A DNA stretch of 64,000 nt. It comes from an uncultured Bacilli bacterium (GTDB lineage Bacteria; Bacillota_I; Bacilli_A; RF39; UBA660). Position numbers and translations under genes: made by a program. The stretch spans positions 46,832 through 110,831 of the forward strand of contig CASPWD010000008.1 in the NCBI GenBank assembly GCA_949425635.1. The letters are read 5' to 3'. This document shows, piece by piece, positions 43,056-51,411 of this stretch. The stretch's first letter is position 1, and every line of letters starts with the position of its first letter. A model generated the notes under the pieces. That model was not told where the DNA came from. It searched no databases and worked only from the letters and a program-made list of their open reading frames with translations.

Positions 43056-44414
43056 ATGGAAAAAAATATTTTTCGTGAATACGATATACGTGGGGTTTAC
43101 CCTACACAAGTGAATGAAGAAGCTGCTTATACAATCGGTAGAAGTTATGGTTCTTACATTCAAGAAAAATTAAAAAGAAATATATGTGGTGTTGGTAGAG
43201 ATAACAGACTTTCAAGTCCACAATTAGTTAAAGAATTAATTAGAGGTATTACTGATTCAGGATGCAATGTTATAGATTTTGGACTTGTTACAACTCCTAT
43301 GTATTATTTTGCTTGTTTAAAAGCTAATGTTATTATTGGAGTTATGGTTACTGCCTCTCATAATCCTAAAGATGATAATGGATTTAAATTTAGCTTTGAC
43401 CATTTAGGAAATGCCCGTGGTGAACAAATCTACGATTTTAGAGATTATACATTTGCTGGCAAATTCTTAACTGGTAAAGGAGAGGTTACTACATTCGATC
43501 CTAGAGACTATTATAAGAGTTTCATAAAAGAAAACATCGAAATGGGAGATAGAAAAATTAAAGTCGTATTAGATTGTGGTAATGGAACTACTTCTTTATA
43601 TGCTAAAGATATTTATTCTCAATTCCCTAATTTAGATATTACAATGATTTGTGATGAATCTGACGCTAACTTCCCTAATCATCACCCAGATCCTTCCGTT
43701 CCTGAAAATAATAAAATGTTAATGGATAAGGTTTTAGAAATTGGAGCTGATATTGGAATTGGATTTGACGGTGATGGTGATAGAGTTGGATTTATTACAG
43801 AAACTGGTGAATTTATGCCAATTGATAAAGCTATGATTGCTTATATTAGAGCTATAAATGATAAAGTAGCTAATAAAGCATATTTATTTGATGTAAAATG
43901 TGGTAAGGCTTTAGAAGATGAAATCGTTAAATTAGGTGGAAAACCTGTTATATATAGAACTGGTAACTCTTGGACAAGATATGAAGTTAACAAACAAAAA
44001 TATCCTTTTGGTGGAGAATATTCTGGACATATGTATTTTACAGATAGATGGCCTGGTTTAGATAGTGGTCTATATAATGGACTTAGAATGTTAGAAATTT
44101 TAAGTAATACTGATAAGAAATTTTCTGAACTAGTTAGCGATATTAATACTTATTATAATACTCCTGAAATTAAGAAGGCTGTTGATGATGAGGTAAAATT
44201 TAAAGTAGTTGATAAAGTTAAGGAATATGTAAAAGATAAAGGTTATAAATATATTGATGTTGATGGAATTAGAGTTCAGTTTGAAGATGGTTGGGCTTTA
44301 GTTAGAGCAAGTAATACTGGTCCTAATTTAACAATGAGATTTGAAGCAAGTAATTTAGAAAGACTTGATGAAATTCAAAAGGAATTTGAAGGATTAGTAG
44401 ATAGTCTTATTTAG
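43056..44414 (+). CDS. manB: Phosphomannomutase/phosphoglucomutase
   Basis: Alpha-D-phosphohexomutase that interconverts hexose 6- and 1-phosphates for cell-surface polysaccharide precursors. The 452-residue protein begins FREYDIRGVYPTQVNEEAAY. The phosphoserine loop is VTASHNPKDDNGFKF. The Mg-binding loop is GIGFDGDGDRVGF. The sugar-specificity loop is GGEYSGHMYF and the phosphate-binding loop is VRASNTGPNLTMRFEA. The GEYSGH motif and the length fit the PMM/PGM group (AlgC-like). It is monocistronic with a strong terminator. Confidence 0.93.
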   Translation: MEKNIFREYDIRGVYPTQVNEEAAYTIGRSYGSYIQEKLKRNICGVGRDNRLSSPQLVKELIRGITDSGCNVIDFGLVTTPMYYFACLKANVIIGVMVTASHNPKDDNGFKFSFDHLGNARGEQIYDFRDYTFAGKFLTGKGEVTTFDPRDYYKSFIKENIEMGDRKIKVVLDCGNGTTSLYAKDIYSQFPNLDITMICDESDANFPNHHPDPSVPENNKMLMDKVLEIGADIGIGFDGDGDRVGFITETGEFMPIDKAMIAYIRAINDKVANKAYLFDVKCGKALEDEIVKLGGKPVIYRTGNSWTRYEVNKQKYPFGGEYSGHMYFTDRWPGLDSGLYNGLRMLEILSNTDKKFSELVSDINTYYNTPEIKKAVDDEVKFKVVDKVKEYVKDKGYKYIDVDGIRVQFEDGWALVRASNTGPNLTMRFEASNLERLDEIQKEFEGLVDSLI

Positions 44415-44415
44415 T

Positions 44416-44455
44416 AAAGAATCCCAAATATATGATTTGGGATTCTTTTATTTTT
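44416..44455 (+). terminator. Terminator of the phosphohexomutase gene
   Basis: AAAGAATCCCAAAT pairs with ATTTGGGATTCTTT across a short loop, followed by a T-rich tail. Confidence 0.9.
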
Positions 44456-44461
44456 ATTGTA

Positions 44462-44490
44462 TTGCTTAAATATTTTAAATAAGTTATAAT
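44462..44490 (+). promoter_or_regulatory. Promoter of an intergenic small RNA
   Basis: TTGCTT, 17 bp, TATAAT on the plus strand, right after the phosphohexomutase terminator. No adequate reading frame follows, but an intrinsic terminator does about 75-100 bp later. Confidence 0.75.
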
Positions 44491-44496
44491 TTATAT

Positions 44497-44596
44497 GTGA
44501 AAGCAAATATCATCTTAATAAAAAAGATGATACATTTGAATAGCAAATGGCTTTCTTGGTTTTTGGCTTGATTAGATATTCTAATCAAGTTTTTTT
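44497..44596 (+). ncRNA. Candidate structured small RNA of about 100 nt
   Basis: Defined by the promoter at 44462..44490 and an intrinsic terminator (CTTGATTAGA-TAT-TCTAATCAAG then TTTTTTT) ending at 44596. Between them is a possible three-way junction. The outer stem is GAAAGC/GCTTTC. Inside it are hairpin 1, ATCATCTT/AAGATGAT (loop AATAAA), and hairpin 2, CATTTG/CAAATG (loop AATAG). The 3' end overlaps, antisense, the stop codon of the convergent 26-residue peptide gene. This is the layout of many type I antitoxin RNAs. The transcript itself is inferred. Confidence 0.65.
44567..44596 (+). terminator. Small RNA terminator overlapping the peptide stop codon
   Basis: A perfect 10-bp stem with a 3-nt loop and a run of seven T on the plus strand. 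The minus strand lacks a T-run after the stem, so it terminates mainly the plus-strand transcript. Confidence 0.85.
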
Positions 44597-44675
44597 ATCT
44601 TGCTATAAGTAAGATAAAAATTACACCAAGAAGTGCGAATATTATGATATTGTCGATTATTTCACGTTTTCTCAT
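44595..44675 (-). CDS. 26-residue single-helix membrane peptide
   Basis: ATG at 44673..44675 follows a near-perfect SD (AAGGAGGTAG, 8 nt upstream). The peptide starts MRKREIIDN, has a hydrophobic helix (IIIFALLGVIFILLI), and ends AR. The basic start, single helix and basic end are the layout of small membrane toxins of type I toxin-antitoxin systems and of small regulatory peptides. Its 3' end is overlapped by the antisense small RNA. The SD strength makes it likely to be translated. The family is not recognised. Confidence 0.65.
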   Translation of the reverse strand: MRKREIIDNIIIFALLGVIFILLIAR

Positions 44676-44949
44676 AATTATCTACCTCCTTCTATTACAT
44701 GATATAGTCATATACCAAAACCCCTAGTAATAAAAGAAAGCCACTTGTATCAAATGTATCGAGGTGTAGAATAACATATTTCAAGTTACTTGTAAAATCG
44801 ATGATAACATAGTTTATTTACTCAAAAAGGCTTTTTCTTATAACGTATTTTTAAATAAATGTTTTTATACAAAAAATATTTTTATATTTTGTTATTCTCC
44901 TCTATTATCTCTTTCTAAGTTTTTATTTTTGATATAAATTTAAAAAAAT
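44676..44949. other. Intergenic stretch upstream of the small peptide
   Basis: It holds the presumed leader of the peptide mRNA on the minus strand. Within it, 44735..44760 is an imperfect inverted copy of the small RNA segment at 44530..44555, with GATACATTTGA and GGCTTTC shared. A palindrome AAAAAGGCTTTTT lies near 44824. A possible minus-strand -10 (TATAAG) near 44840 lacks a good -35. I see no other gene. Confidence 0.5.
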
Positions 44950-44971
44950 AAAAAAGGTAAAGATTTTTACC
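44950..44971 (-). terminator. Terminator of the GH25 lysozyme gene
   Basis: Minus strand GGTAAA-AATC-TTTACC followed by six T, directly after the stop codon. Confidence 0.8.
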
Positions 44972-44975
44972 TCTA

Positions 44976-46217
44976 TTATTCTATATACATTATATTAATA
45001 TCAACATTCCCTTTTATACCGTCAACTCGACCATTACTACACATTTGCCAAAATTTATATGATCCTTCATAATTAGTTTTACTAGTATAATGAGCTAGCC
45101 AGGTATCATAGCCAATATCAAACCAAACTTTTTCTAAGTAATTTTTACTGCTATATAGAATTCCTTGATATCCTTTTTCACTTATTTTATCTAAGAATGT
45201 TTTAGCGTTCATACTTGTACTATAAAAACTTTGATGAAATTCATTATAGAAAGACCAGCTTTCCCAGTCATATGCAATTGGTAAATCTATTTTATAATCT
45301 TTAATTTCATTTAGGACCCATTCCGCATCTTGAAGAGCTGTCTCTTTGCTATTGGCATATGAATAAAAATATATGCCAACAGGTATACCTACTTTATTGA
45401 ATCCTTCGATATTTTGCTTGAATGTTGAATCTAGAAAGTACTCTCCTTTTATTCCTTTGGTACTTCCAACTCTTATGAAAACAAACTCAACTCCAGCATT
45501 CTTTACTGCTTCAAAATCAATGTCTCCTTGCCATGCTGATACATCTATACCAATCTTAGTTTTATCATTTTTATAATTGGCAATTATGTCGCTTAAATAG
45601 TTATATGTTGGTTTAGCGTTATTATTTGGCTTACTAGTTGGCTCTTTAACATTTAGAGTAAATGCTTTAGCAGTTACATTTCCAGAAGAATCGATGGCTT
45701 TATAAGTTAAATTGTAAGAACCTGCTTCTTTAGTATTGTAATTACCTATAATCTCACATTTGGGATTATCATCATAATTATCAGCACAAACAATATCTTC
45801 TAAAAGACTGCCCTCATAATCAGTTGTCACGGAATAGTTATTACCTACCCAGATAACTGGAGAAATGTCATCTACAACATTTACGATAATTTCATAAGGA
45901 ATTTTAATATTCTCATCATTCATATATTCAAAATTCACTTTAAGTTCCCCTAATTTAGTTGTATCAAGATAGTAATCATCTATTATTTCACCATTAAGAT
46001 ACGAAATAAAGTCACTTACTTTTACTTTGCTATAGAAACTAGTTGAAAGTTTATCTTTAAGGTTAACAATAATTGTAGCGGATTCAAGAAGTTTCTCATA
46101 TTCTTTACGTTCTTTATATTCTTTATATTTTGGAATTAAAATACATGATATGGTTAATGTACTTATCGTTAAACATATTATTAAGACTACTATTAAATAT
46201 TTTTTCTTTATTTTCAT
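44976..46217 (-). CDS. Membrane-anchored GH25 lysozyme with Ig-like domain
   Basis: A 413-residue protein with an N-terminal membrane helix (LIVVLIICLTISTLTISCIL). A beta-rich, Ig-like DUF5011-type region follows (about 50-190, with AGSYNLTYKAIDSSGNVTAK). The catalytic GH25 domain starts KIGIDVSAWQGDIDFEAVK. It contains FIRVGSTKG and LPIAYDWESW, which carries the acid/base Asp-x-Glu pair. GH25 enzymes cut the MurNAc-GlcNAc bond of peptidoglycan. The anchor suggests a self-wall remodelling role rather than a phage lysin. It is third of a likely three-gene unit with the lipoprotein and two-helix protein upstream. Confidence 0.88.
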   Translation of the reverse strand: MKIKKKYLIVVLIICLTISTLTISCILIPKYKEYKERKEYEKLLESATIIVNLKDKLSTSFYSKVKVSDFISYLNGEIIDDYYLDTTKLGELKVNFEYMNDENIKIPYEIIVNVVDDISPVIWVGNNYSVTTDYEGSLLEDIVCADNYDDNPKCEIIGNYNTKEAGSYNLTYKAIDSSGNVTAKAFTLNVKEPTSKPNNNAKPTYNYLSDIIANYKNDKTKIGIDVSAWQGDIDFEAVKNAGVEFVFIRVGSTKGIKGEYFLDSTFKQNIEGFNKVGIPVGIYFYSYANSKETALQDAEWVLNEIKDYKIDLPIAYDWESWSFYNEFHQSFYSTSMNAKTFLDKISEKGYQGILYSSKNYLEKVWFDIGYDTWLAHYTSKTNYEGSYKFWQMCSNGRVDGIKGNVDINIMYIE

Positions 46218-46247
46218 AATTATATACCTTTTCTATTTAATACTACC

Positions 46248-47075
46248 TTACTTACTAGTTTGTTCAACATTTTCTTTATCAGAATCAACACTCGTTTGAT
46301 TGTCATTAGTCATTCCTTCATTGTTATTTTCAGAATCTGTATTTTGTCCTTCGGTAACTGGTTTTATTTTCATAAATTCTATTGGATCGATTAAATCAAC
46401 ATGAGGTATCAACGAGTTTAAATCTACATAATAGTTATTAGGATTTGTTTTATCAATATATACTACTACCCATTTTGTTCCATATTTACCTAAAATATCA
46501 GATAGGTTTATAAATGTATCTTCACTATCAAATGTATATATATTGTTATCAGCTGGATTTAAATACTTCGCTCTTAGTTTATAAGGAAAGTAATTTTTAT
46601 ATTTTTTTCCTAAACTATTAACGAATATTTCTGTTATAGTTGCTTGAACATAAATACCTGTAAGTCTTAAGTTACGAATATTCTTTGCTTTCTTAAGATA
46701 TTCTAAACTCTTTTTTAAAGTTATAACTAATAAAAGGATTCCTATGATTAATGCAGGAACTGAAATATATAGGTGCTTGTTAACGTGTTTTAAAGGATTT
46801 TTGATAGATACACGAATCATTACTTTATCATTTACAGCATAGTCATTTGTATTAGGAATTTTACTTTCATATTCTTTATTATTTACAGTATATTTAACAT
46901 CAGCTGCATTACTATTAACATCTATTGAAGTAACTTTTGATGAAATATAAATTGAATTTTCCATAGAAATATAATCATATATAAAAGTATATAAGCTACC
47001 TATTATTAATAGAAGACCAATTAAAGTGACGCTATAATTAAAATATTTTCTCGTGTCTGAAACCTTGTCTTTCAT
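46248..47075 (-). CDS. Two-helix membrane protein, DUF3592-like
   Basis: A 275-residue protein: helix 1 at about 12-34, a beta-rich domain of about 60 residues (SSKVTSIDVNSNAADVKYTV), helix 2 (LYISVPALIIGILLLVIT). A second similar beta domain follows (GIYVQATITEIFVNSLGKKY), then an Asn/Glu/Ser-rich tail. The two halves look like repeats of the same small beta domain, as in DUF3592 proteins. Function unknown. It is 26 bp downstream of the lipoprotein gene. Confidence 0.65.
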   Translation of the reverse strand: MKDKVSDTRKYFNYSVTLIGLLLIIGSLYTFIYDYISMENSIYISSKVTSIDVNSNAADVKYTVNNKEYESKIPNTNDYAVNDKVMIRVSIKNPLKHVNKHLYISVPALIIGILLLVITLKKSLEYLKKAKNIRNLRLTGIYVQATITEIFVNSLGKKYKNYFPYKLRAKYLNPADNNIYTFDSEDTFINLSDILGKYGTKWVVVYIDKTNPNNYYVDLNSLIPHVDLIDPIEFMKIKPVTEGQNTDSENNNEGMTNDNQTSVDSDKENVEQTSK

Positions 47076-47100
47076 AAATCATCATCCTTTTTTATTCTTT

Positions 47101-47580
47101 TTATACTAAGTAGTATATTATCCCTATTATTATATCATTTTCTGTGATAAATGAAATGTTAGAATTACCTGTTTCATAAATAAATATATTTTCTATAGGA
47201 TTTGTATAATTTAAACCATATATATTTTTCATTGTCTCAATATTGTCTCCTATTTTTATTCCTTCGTTCGTTAATTGCTCGTCACTAGTAATAGCAATTG
47301 AATAAACTTTTTCTATATTATTATCAAAGTATGTTTCTATTTCAAAGCTATCAAATTCATATATAGAAGATGTTCCTTCAGATTGCGAGCTTTCTTCTTC
47401 TCTTACATTATTATATTGACCTAAAGTTGCTATAATATTACTGAAAAAAGTACCTAATTTTATATCAACTGAGTCATAAGTAAGATAATATTCTGATATA
47501 TTAGACATACTATTAGAAGTTTTAGGATTGCAACCTGTTATAGTAATAGTTAGTAAAAATATAATGAATAGTTTTTTCAT
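47101..47580 (-). CDS. Small lipoprotein
   Basis: A 159-residue protein with a lipobox signal peptide (MKKLFIIFLLTITITGCNPK; Cys 17 as lipid site). The mature part has repeated Asn/Ser/Glu/Thr-rich strands including GIKIGDNIETMKNIYG, a pattern seen in small extracytoplasmic domains of unknown role. It is first in a unit with the DUF3592-like protein and GH25 enzyme, so it may assist envelope remodelling. Confidence 0.78.
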   Translation of the reverse strand: MKKLFIIFLLTITITGCNPKTSNSMSNISEYYLTYDSVDIKLGTFFSNIIATLGQYNNVREEESSQSEGTSSIYEFDSFEIETYFDNNIEKVYSIAITSDEQLTNEGIKIGDNIETMKNIYGLNYTNPIENIFIYETGNSNISFITENDIIIGIIYYLV

Positions 47581-47598
47581 GTAATCACCTTCAGCTAT

Positions 47599-47627
47599 AT
47601 TATATAATTTAAAGAGTTTAAAGTAAA
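47599..47627 (-). promoter_or_regulatory. Promoter of the lipoprotein-GH25 unit
   Basis: Minus strand TTTACT, 17 bp, TATAAT. Confidence 0.7.
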
Positions 47628-47632
47628 CAAAG

Positions 47633-47655
47633 AAAAAAAGGAGAAATTACTCTCC
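47633..47655 (-). terminator. Terminator of ftsK
   Basis: Minus strand GGAGA-GTAATT-TCTCC followed by seven T; it includes the stop codon. Confidence 0.75.
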
Positions 47656-49914
47656 TGAAGGTTCACCTTTACCTACTAAAACTTCTCTTGGTTTGCTACC
47701 ATTTTGAGGTCCTATTATTCCTCTATCCTCTAGCAAGTCAATAATTCTAGCAGCACGATTATATCCTAATCTAAATCTTCTTTGAATTAGTGAAGCACTT
47801 ATCTTACCTGTTTCAACAGCAAACTCATAAATCTCATCATATAATGGATCATCAAATGACTCTTTGTCTCCTGATACAGGATTATGCTCTTCTTCAATTG
47901 CTCTATTTAATGAGTCGTCGTATGCAGCTTGTTGTTGACCACACACATAGTTAATAACTCTTTCTATTTCATCATCTGTAATGAAACATCCTTGAATACG
48001 ACGAGGATTATTTTCACCCATTGGTAAATAAAGCATATCTCCTTTTCCTAATAGTTTCTCAGCTCCAGCACAATCTAATATTGTACGTGAATCTATTTGA
48101 GAAGCAACTGCGAATGAAATACGTGATGGAATATTCGCTTTAACAACTCCTGTAATTACATCTGTACTTGGTCTTTGAGTGGCAACAATTAAATGGATAC
48201 CTGCGGCACGAGCCATTTGTGTAATACGCATTATTGAGTCTTCTACTTCTTTTGAAGCTACTAACATAAGGTCTGCTAACTCATCAATAATTACAACAAG
48301 ATAGTACATTTTTTCTTTATTACATGATGGATCTTTAGCTTTTTCTTTTTCAACCATTTCATTGTATGTCGCAATGTTTTTTACGCCTGTTTCGCTAAAT
48401 AATTCATATCTGTCTTCCATCATAGCTACTACTCTTTGTAATGCTGTATTCGCTTTTTTAGGATCTGTTACAACAGGCCATAATAGATGTGGTACACCAT
48501 TATAGTTAGATAATTCTACTTTTTTAGGGTCTACTAAGACTAATTTTACTTCTTCTGGACGATAACGCATTAAAATAGAGGCAATAAAGCTATTGATACA
48601 TACTGATTTACCTGAACCTGTTGATCCACCTACCAATAAGTGTGGCATCTTTGATATGTCTGCTGTTTGTACTTTACCCATTAAGTCTTTTCCTAAAGAA
48701 ACAAGAATTTTTGATTTCTCTTGATCTTTTGGGACATTACCTAAAACTTCTCTTATTTTTACAGCATTAATGCTAGGATTAGGAAGTTCAATACCAACCG
48801 TGCTTTTTCCTGGGATTGGGGCTTCAATTCTGACATCTTTAGCTGCTAATGCTAGAGCTATTTCTTTATTTATACTTAATATTCTACTTACTTTAGTTCC
48901 ACTTGGTATTGCTACTTCATATTGAGTAACTGCAGGACCTACGTGAATTTCAACTACACTTCCTTTAATTTGGAAATCATTTAAAACACGTTCTAGAATA
49001 ATTTTATTACTTTTTGTAAATTCATTATTTGTTTTACTATTTTTGGGAATTTCATCAAGAAGATTAATACTTGGCAAAGTATACATTCCACGTGGGGTAG
49101 CTACTGTTAAAGGCATTGTGTCTTCTATATTTTTAGTATTAATCATATTAGTTTCTTCTTTGATACTTTCTGATATAGTCACTGGTGATACAGGTTTTGG
49201 TATTGGCATCGTATTATCATGCGGAATACGTTCAACATCGTCAATCGATACTATTTCATCTCCATAATCATCAAGCTCTTCTTCATCTTCTTCACGCATC
49301 TGCTCTCTTTCTGCTCTTTTCTCATCAATTTTTTCTTTTAGATTAGTGAAGATTTCGCCAAGATTAACATCAAATAACATAACCAAAGAAAATATTGTTA
49401 AAGCAATTAGAACAATTATAGTACCAATTTTACCAAATAAGTTAGATAATACATAAGAACATCCTGCTCCTATTATACCTCCACCTATACTAATACTTCT
49501 TTGACCACTTGATAATATACTTGATGATTCACTCATTGTACCTATGCGACTTTGATAATTTGATGTTGTTGCACTTATAATGTCATTTGGCTCATAATTA
49601 TTAATAAAACCGAAATGGGCTGTAACTAAAACAACTATGATTATAATATAAACACCAATTAGCTTAGAATCAAAAAAGTTTGGTAACTTTCTTTTAATTA
49701 TCATAAAAAATCCCATGAACAAAAGTAAGAAAAGGATTGTAAACCACCATTCTCCTACTAAGAACATTGCAAATTGTTTAACTATTGTTCCAACAATACC
49801 AAACTTACCAAGGCCAATTAAACCTATAATTATTAAAACTATTCCAATAAGTTCAGGACTATAGTTAAATTCTTTTTTCTCTTGCTTTTTAGATGTCTTT
49901 TTCTTCTTTGCCAT
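47647..49914 (-). CDS. ftsK: DNA translocase FtsK/SpoIIIE
   Basis: Hexameric motor that clears chromosomal DNA from the division septum. The 755-residue protein has four to five N-terminal membrane helices (about 20-190) and an acidic linker. The motor has Walker A LLVGGSTGSGKSVCINSFIA and Walker B YYLVVIIDELADLMLV. LIVATQRPSTDVITG lies downstream. The C-terminal gamma winged helix (KISASLIQRRFRLGYNRAAR) recognises polar DNA motifs. I prefer ATG 49912..49914 (MAKKKK); an ATG four codons earlier is too close to the SD GGAGT. It has its own promoter and is not linked to spore genes here. Confidence 0.95.
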   Translation of the reverse strand: MAKKKKTSKKQEKKEFNYSPELIGIVLIIIGLIGLGKFGIVGTIVKQFAMFLVGEWWFTILFLLLFMGFFMIIKRKLPNFFDSKLIGVYIIIIVVLVTAHFGFINNYEPNDIISATTSNYQSRIGTMSESSSILSSGQRSISIGGGIIGAGCSYVLSNLFGKIGTIIVLIALTIFSLVMLFDVNLGEIFTNLKEKIDEKRAEREQMREEDEEELDDYGDEIVSIDDVERIPHDNTMPIPKPVSPVTISESIKEETNMINTKNIEDTMPLTVATPRGMYTLPSINLLDEIPKNSKTNNEFTKSNKIILERVLNDFQIKGSVVEIHVGPAVTQYEVAIPSGTKVSRILSINKEIALALAAKDVRIEAPIPGKSTVGIELPNPSINAVKIREVLGNVPKDQEKSKILVSLGKDLMGKVQTADISKMPHLLVGGSTGSGKSVCINSFIASILMRYRPEEVKLVLVDPKKVELSNYNGVPHLLWPVVTDPKKANTALQRVVAMMEDRYELFSETGVKNIATYNEMVEKEKAKDPSCNKEKMYYLVVIIDELADLMLVASKEVEDSIMRITQMARAAGIHLIVATQRPSTDVITGVVKANIPSRISFAVASQIDSRTILDCAGAEKLLGKGDMLYLPMGENNPRRIQGCFITDDEIERVINYVCGQQQAAYDDSLNRAIEEEHNPVSGDKESFDDPLYDEIYEFAVETGKISASLIQRRFRLGYNRAARIIDLLEDRGIIGPQNGSKPREVLVGKGEPSGE

Positions 49915-49937
49915 TTTTATCACCATACTCCATATTA

Positions 49938-49966
49938 ATTATATCTAAAAGTGCTTATAAAATCAA
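49938..49966 (-). promoter_or_regulatory. Promoter of ftsK
   Basis: Minus strand TTGATT, 17 bp, TATAAT; the -35 abuts the terminator of the upstream small gene. Confidence 0.8.
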
Positions 49967-49967
49967 A

Positions 49968-49990
49968 AGAAAAAAGAGTTTTTAACTCTT
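49968..49990 (-). terminator. Terminator downstream of the YjcZ-like gene
   Basis: Minus strand AAGAGTT-AAA-AACTCTT then TTTTTC. Confidence 0.75.
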
Positions 49991-50093
49991 ACCTTAACAG
50001 AAAATAAAATTACATAGTATGATAATTAATAGTATATACAAACTAATTATTAGAAGAGAATTATCTAATATTTTACTCTTTTTCTTTATAAAC

Positions 50094-50195
50094 TTAAATA
50101 TAAGCCCCTACGATGATAATTAATAATATAAATAGCACTAAGATAATAGCAGGACCTAAAGCATTGTTGTAATTATTGTTTCCACAATTATTCAT
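50094..50195 (-). CDS. YjcZ-like 33-residue membrane peptide
   Basis: ATG at 50193..50195 follows AAAGGAGGATGG, a very strong SD. The peptide begins MNNCGNNNYNNALGPA, continues with the helix IILVLFILLIIIVGAYI and stops. The Gly/Asn-rich start and F-I-L-L-I-I-V-G motif match the YjcZ family of small proteins known from Bacillus spores, where they are 30-50 residues long. No other sporulation gene is in the window. It is terminated about 100 bp downstream. Family call is by motif only. Confidence 0.7.
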   Translation of the reverse strand: MNNCGNNNYNNALGPAIILVLFILLIIIVGAYI

Positions 50196-50279
50196 AAACC
50201 ATCCTCCTTTATATTTCTTTTCACTTATATTGTATGGTTATGAATTCATTTGTGTGAATGGTATTTCACTTAATTTATC

Positions 50280-50308
50280 TTGTATTTTAAGTTTAGGGTT
50301 GCTATAAT
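50280..50308 (+). promoter_or_regulatory. Promoter of prsA
   Basis: TTGTAT, 17 bp, TATAAT with a TGC extended -10 on the plus strand. Confidence 0.8.
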
Positions 50309-50332
50309 TATAAGTATGTTAAGGAGGAAAAC

Positions 50333-51364
50333 ATGAAAAAGAAAATAATTGTGTTAGCCCTTATCGTGACATTACTATGTTCAGGGTGTGGAAGTAAAAT
50401 ACCTACATTATCTAATGGTGACGAAGCGGTCATAACACTAAAAGATGGTGAAATGATTAGTGTAAATGAACTTTATGAAAATCTTAAAGATGATTATGCA
50501 CTACAAGTTATGGTAAATTTGGTTGATAAAAAGATATTAGAAGATAAGTATAGTGATAAAGTTGAAGAGGCTACTGAATATACTGATACTAATATGCAAC
50601 AATTGGAAACATATTATGGAGATAGTTTAGAGTCAGCTATTCAACAACAAACTTCTTTTAGATCTATAGCTGGTTATAGAGAGTCTGTTTATGTTGGTTA
50701 TTTACAAAATTTAGCTATTGAAGACTATGCTAAAGCCCAAATTAGTGAAAAAGAAATTAACAAATATTACAAAGATGAAATTGTTGGTGACATTAAAGTT
50801 AGTCATATTTTAATTAGTGCTAACGTAACTGATAGTATGACTGATGATGAAAAGAAAGCTGCTGAAGCTGAAGCTAAAGAAAAAGCTGAAGCAATTATCT
50901 CAGAACTTAGAAAAGCTGATAAGAAAGATTTAGAAGATAAATTTACTGAATTAGCTAAAGATCGTTCTGAAGATGAAAGTACTAAAGATAATGGTGGTTC
51001 TTTAGGATTTATTAATAAAGACACTTTAACTGATGCTTATAAAGATTTAGTTGATGCTGCATATAAATTAAAAGATGGAGAATTCTCTACAAAAGTTATT
51101 ACTACTGAAGTAGGATATCATGTTATTTATAGAAGTGAAAGTAGAGAGAAAGCTGAATTAGATGATGCTTTAAAAGATACTATTACTTCTACTCTAGCTT
51201 CTGAATATTTAACTAAGAACAATGAAGCTTATATTAAAGCTTTACAAGAAATTAGAAAAGAATATGATATGGAAATCGTTGATAGTGAATTAAAGAAACA
51301 ATATGCAACATTAATTCAAAATCAATTAAATGCTGCTCAACAACAAAATAATCAAAATCAATAA
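50333..51364 (+). CDS. prsA: PrsA-like foldase lipoprotein (parvulin peptidyl-prolyl isomerase)
   Basis: Extracytoplasmic lipoprotein that helps secreted proteins fold. The 343-residue protein has a lipobox signal (LALIVTLLCSGCGSK, Cys near residue 19) and an N-terminal helical chaperone region (about 30-150). A parvulin domain follows: GDIKVSHILISANVTD, then DNGGSLGFINKDTL and TEVGYHVIYRSE. A C-terminal helix ends in a Gln/Asn-rich tail. The length fits PrsA, with an enlarged Ala/Glu/Lys insertion inside the parvulin domain. SD is AAGGAGGAAAAC. It may serve the many secreted proteins in this window. Confidence 0.92.
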   Translation: MKKKIIVLALIVTLLCSGCGSKIPTLSNGDEAVITLKDGEMISVNELYENLKDDYALQVMVNLVDKKILEDKYSDKVEEATEYTDTNMQQLETYYGDSLESAIQQQTSFRSIAGYRESVYVGYLQNLAIEDYAKAQISEKEINKYYKDEIVGDIKVSHILISANVTDSMTDDEKKAAEAEAKEKAEAIISELRKADKKDLEDKFTELAKDRSEDESTKDNGGSLGFINKDTLTDAYKDLVDAAYKLKDGEFSTKVITTEVGYHVIYRSESREKAELDDALKDTITSTLASEYLTKNNEAYIKALQEIRKEYDMEIVDSELKKQYATLIQNQLNAAQQQNNQNQ

Positions 51365-51377
51365 AATTTACTATAAT

Positions 51378-51411
51378 AAAAAGTATTATCAATTTTCTGA
51401 TAATACTTTTT
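51378..51411. terminator. Bidirectional terminator between prsA and recX
   Basis: AAAAAGTATTATCA and TGATAATACTTTTT flank a short loop. The plus strand continues with T and the minus strand with A/T-rich sequence; it overlaps the recX stop codon. Confidence 0.85.

Noticed and set aside
44691..44780. Minus-strand frame that reads LDTFDTSGFLLLLGVLVYDY, similar in feel to holin-like toxin peptides
   Set aside because: Only a TTG start without an SD, and it lies in the leader of the 26-residue peptide; the plus-strand counterpart has an in-frame stop. Too weak to call a gene.
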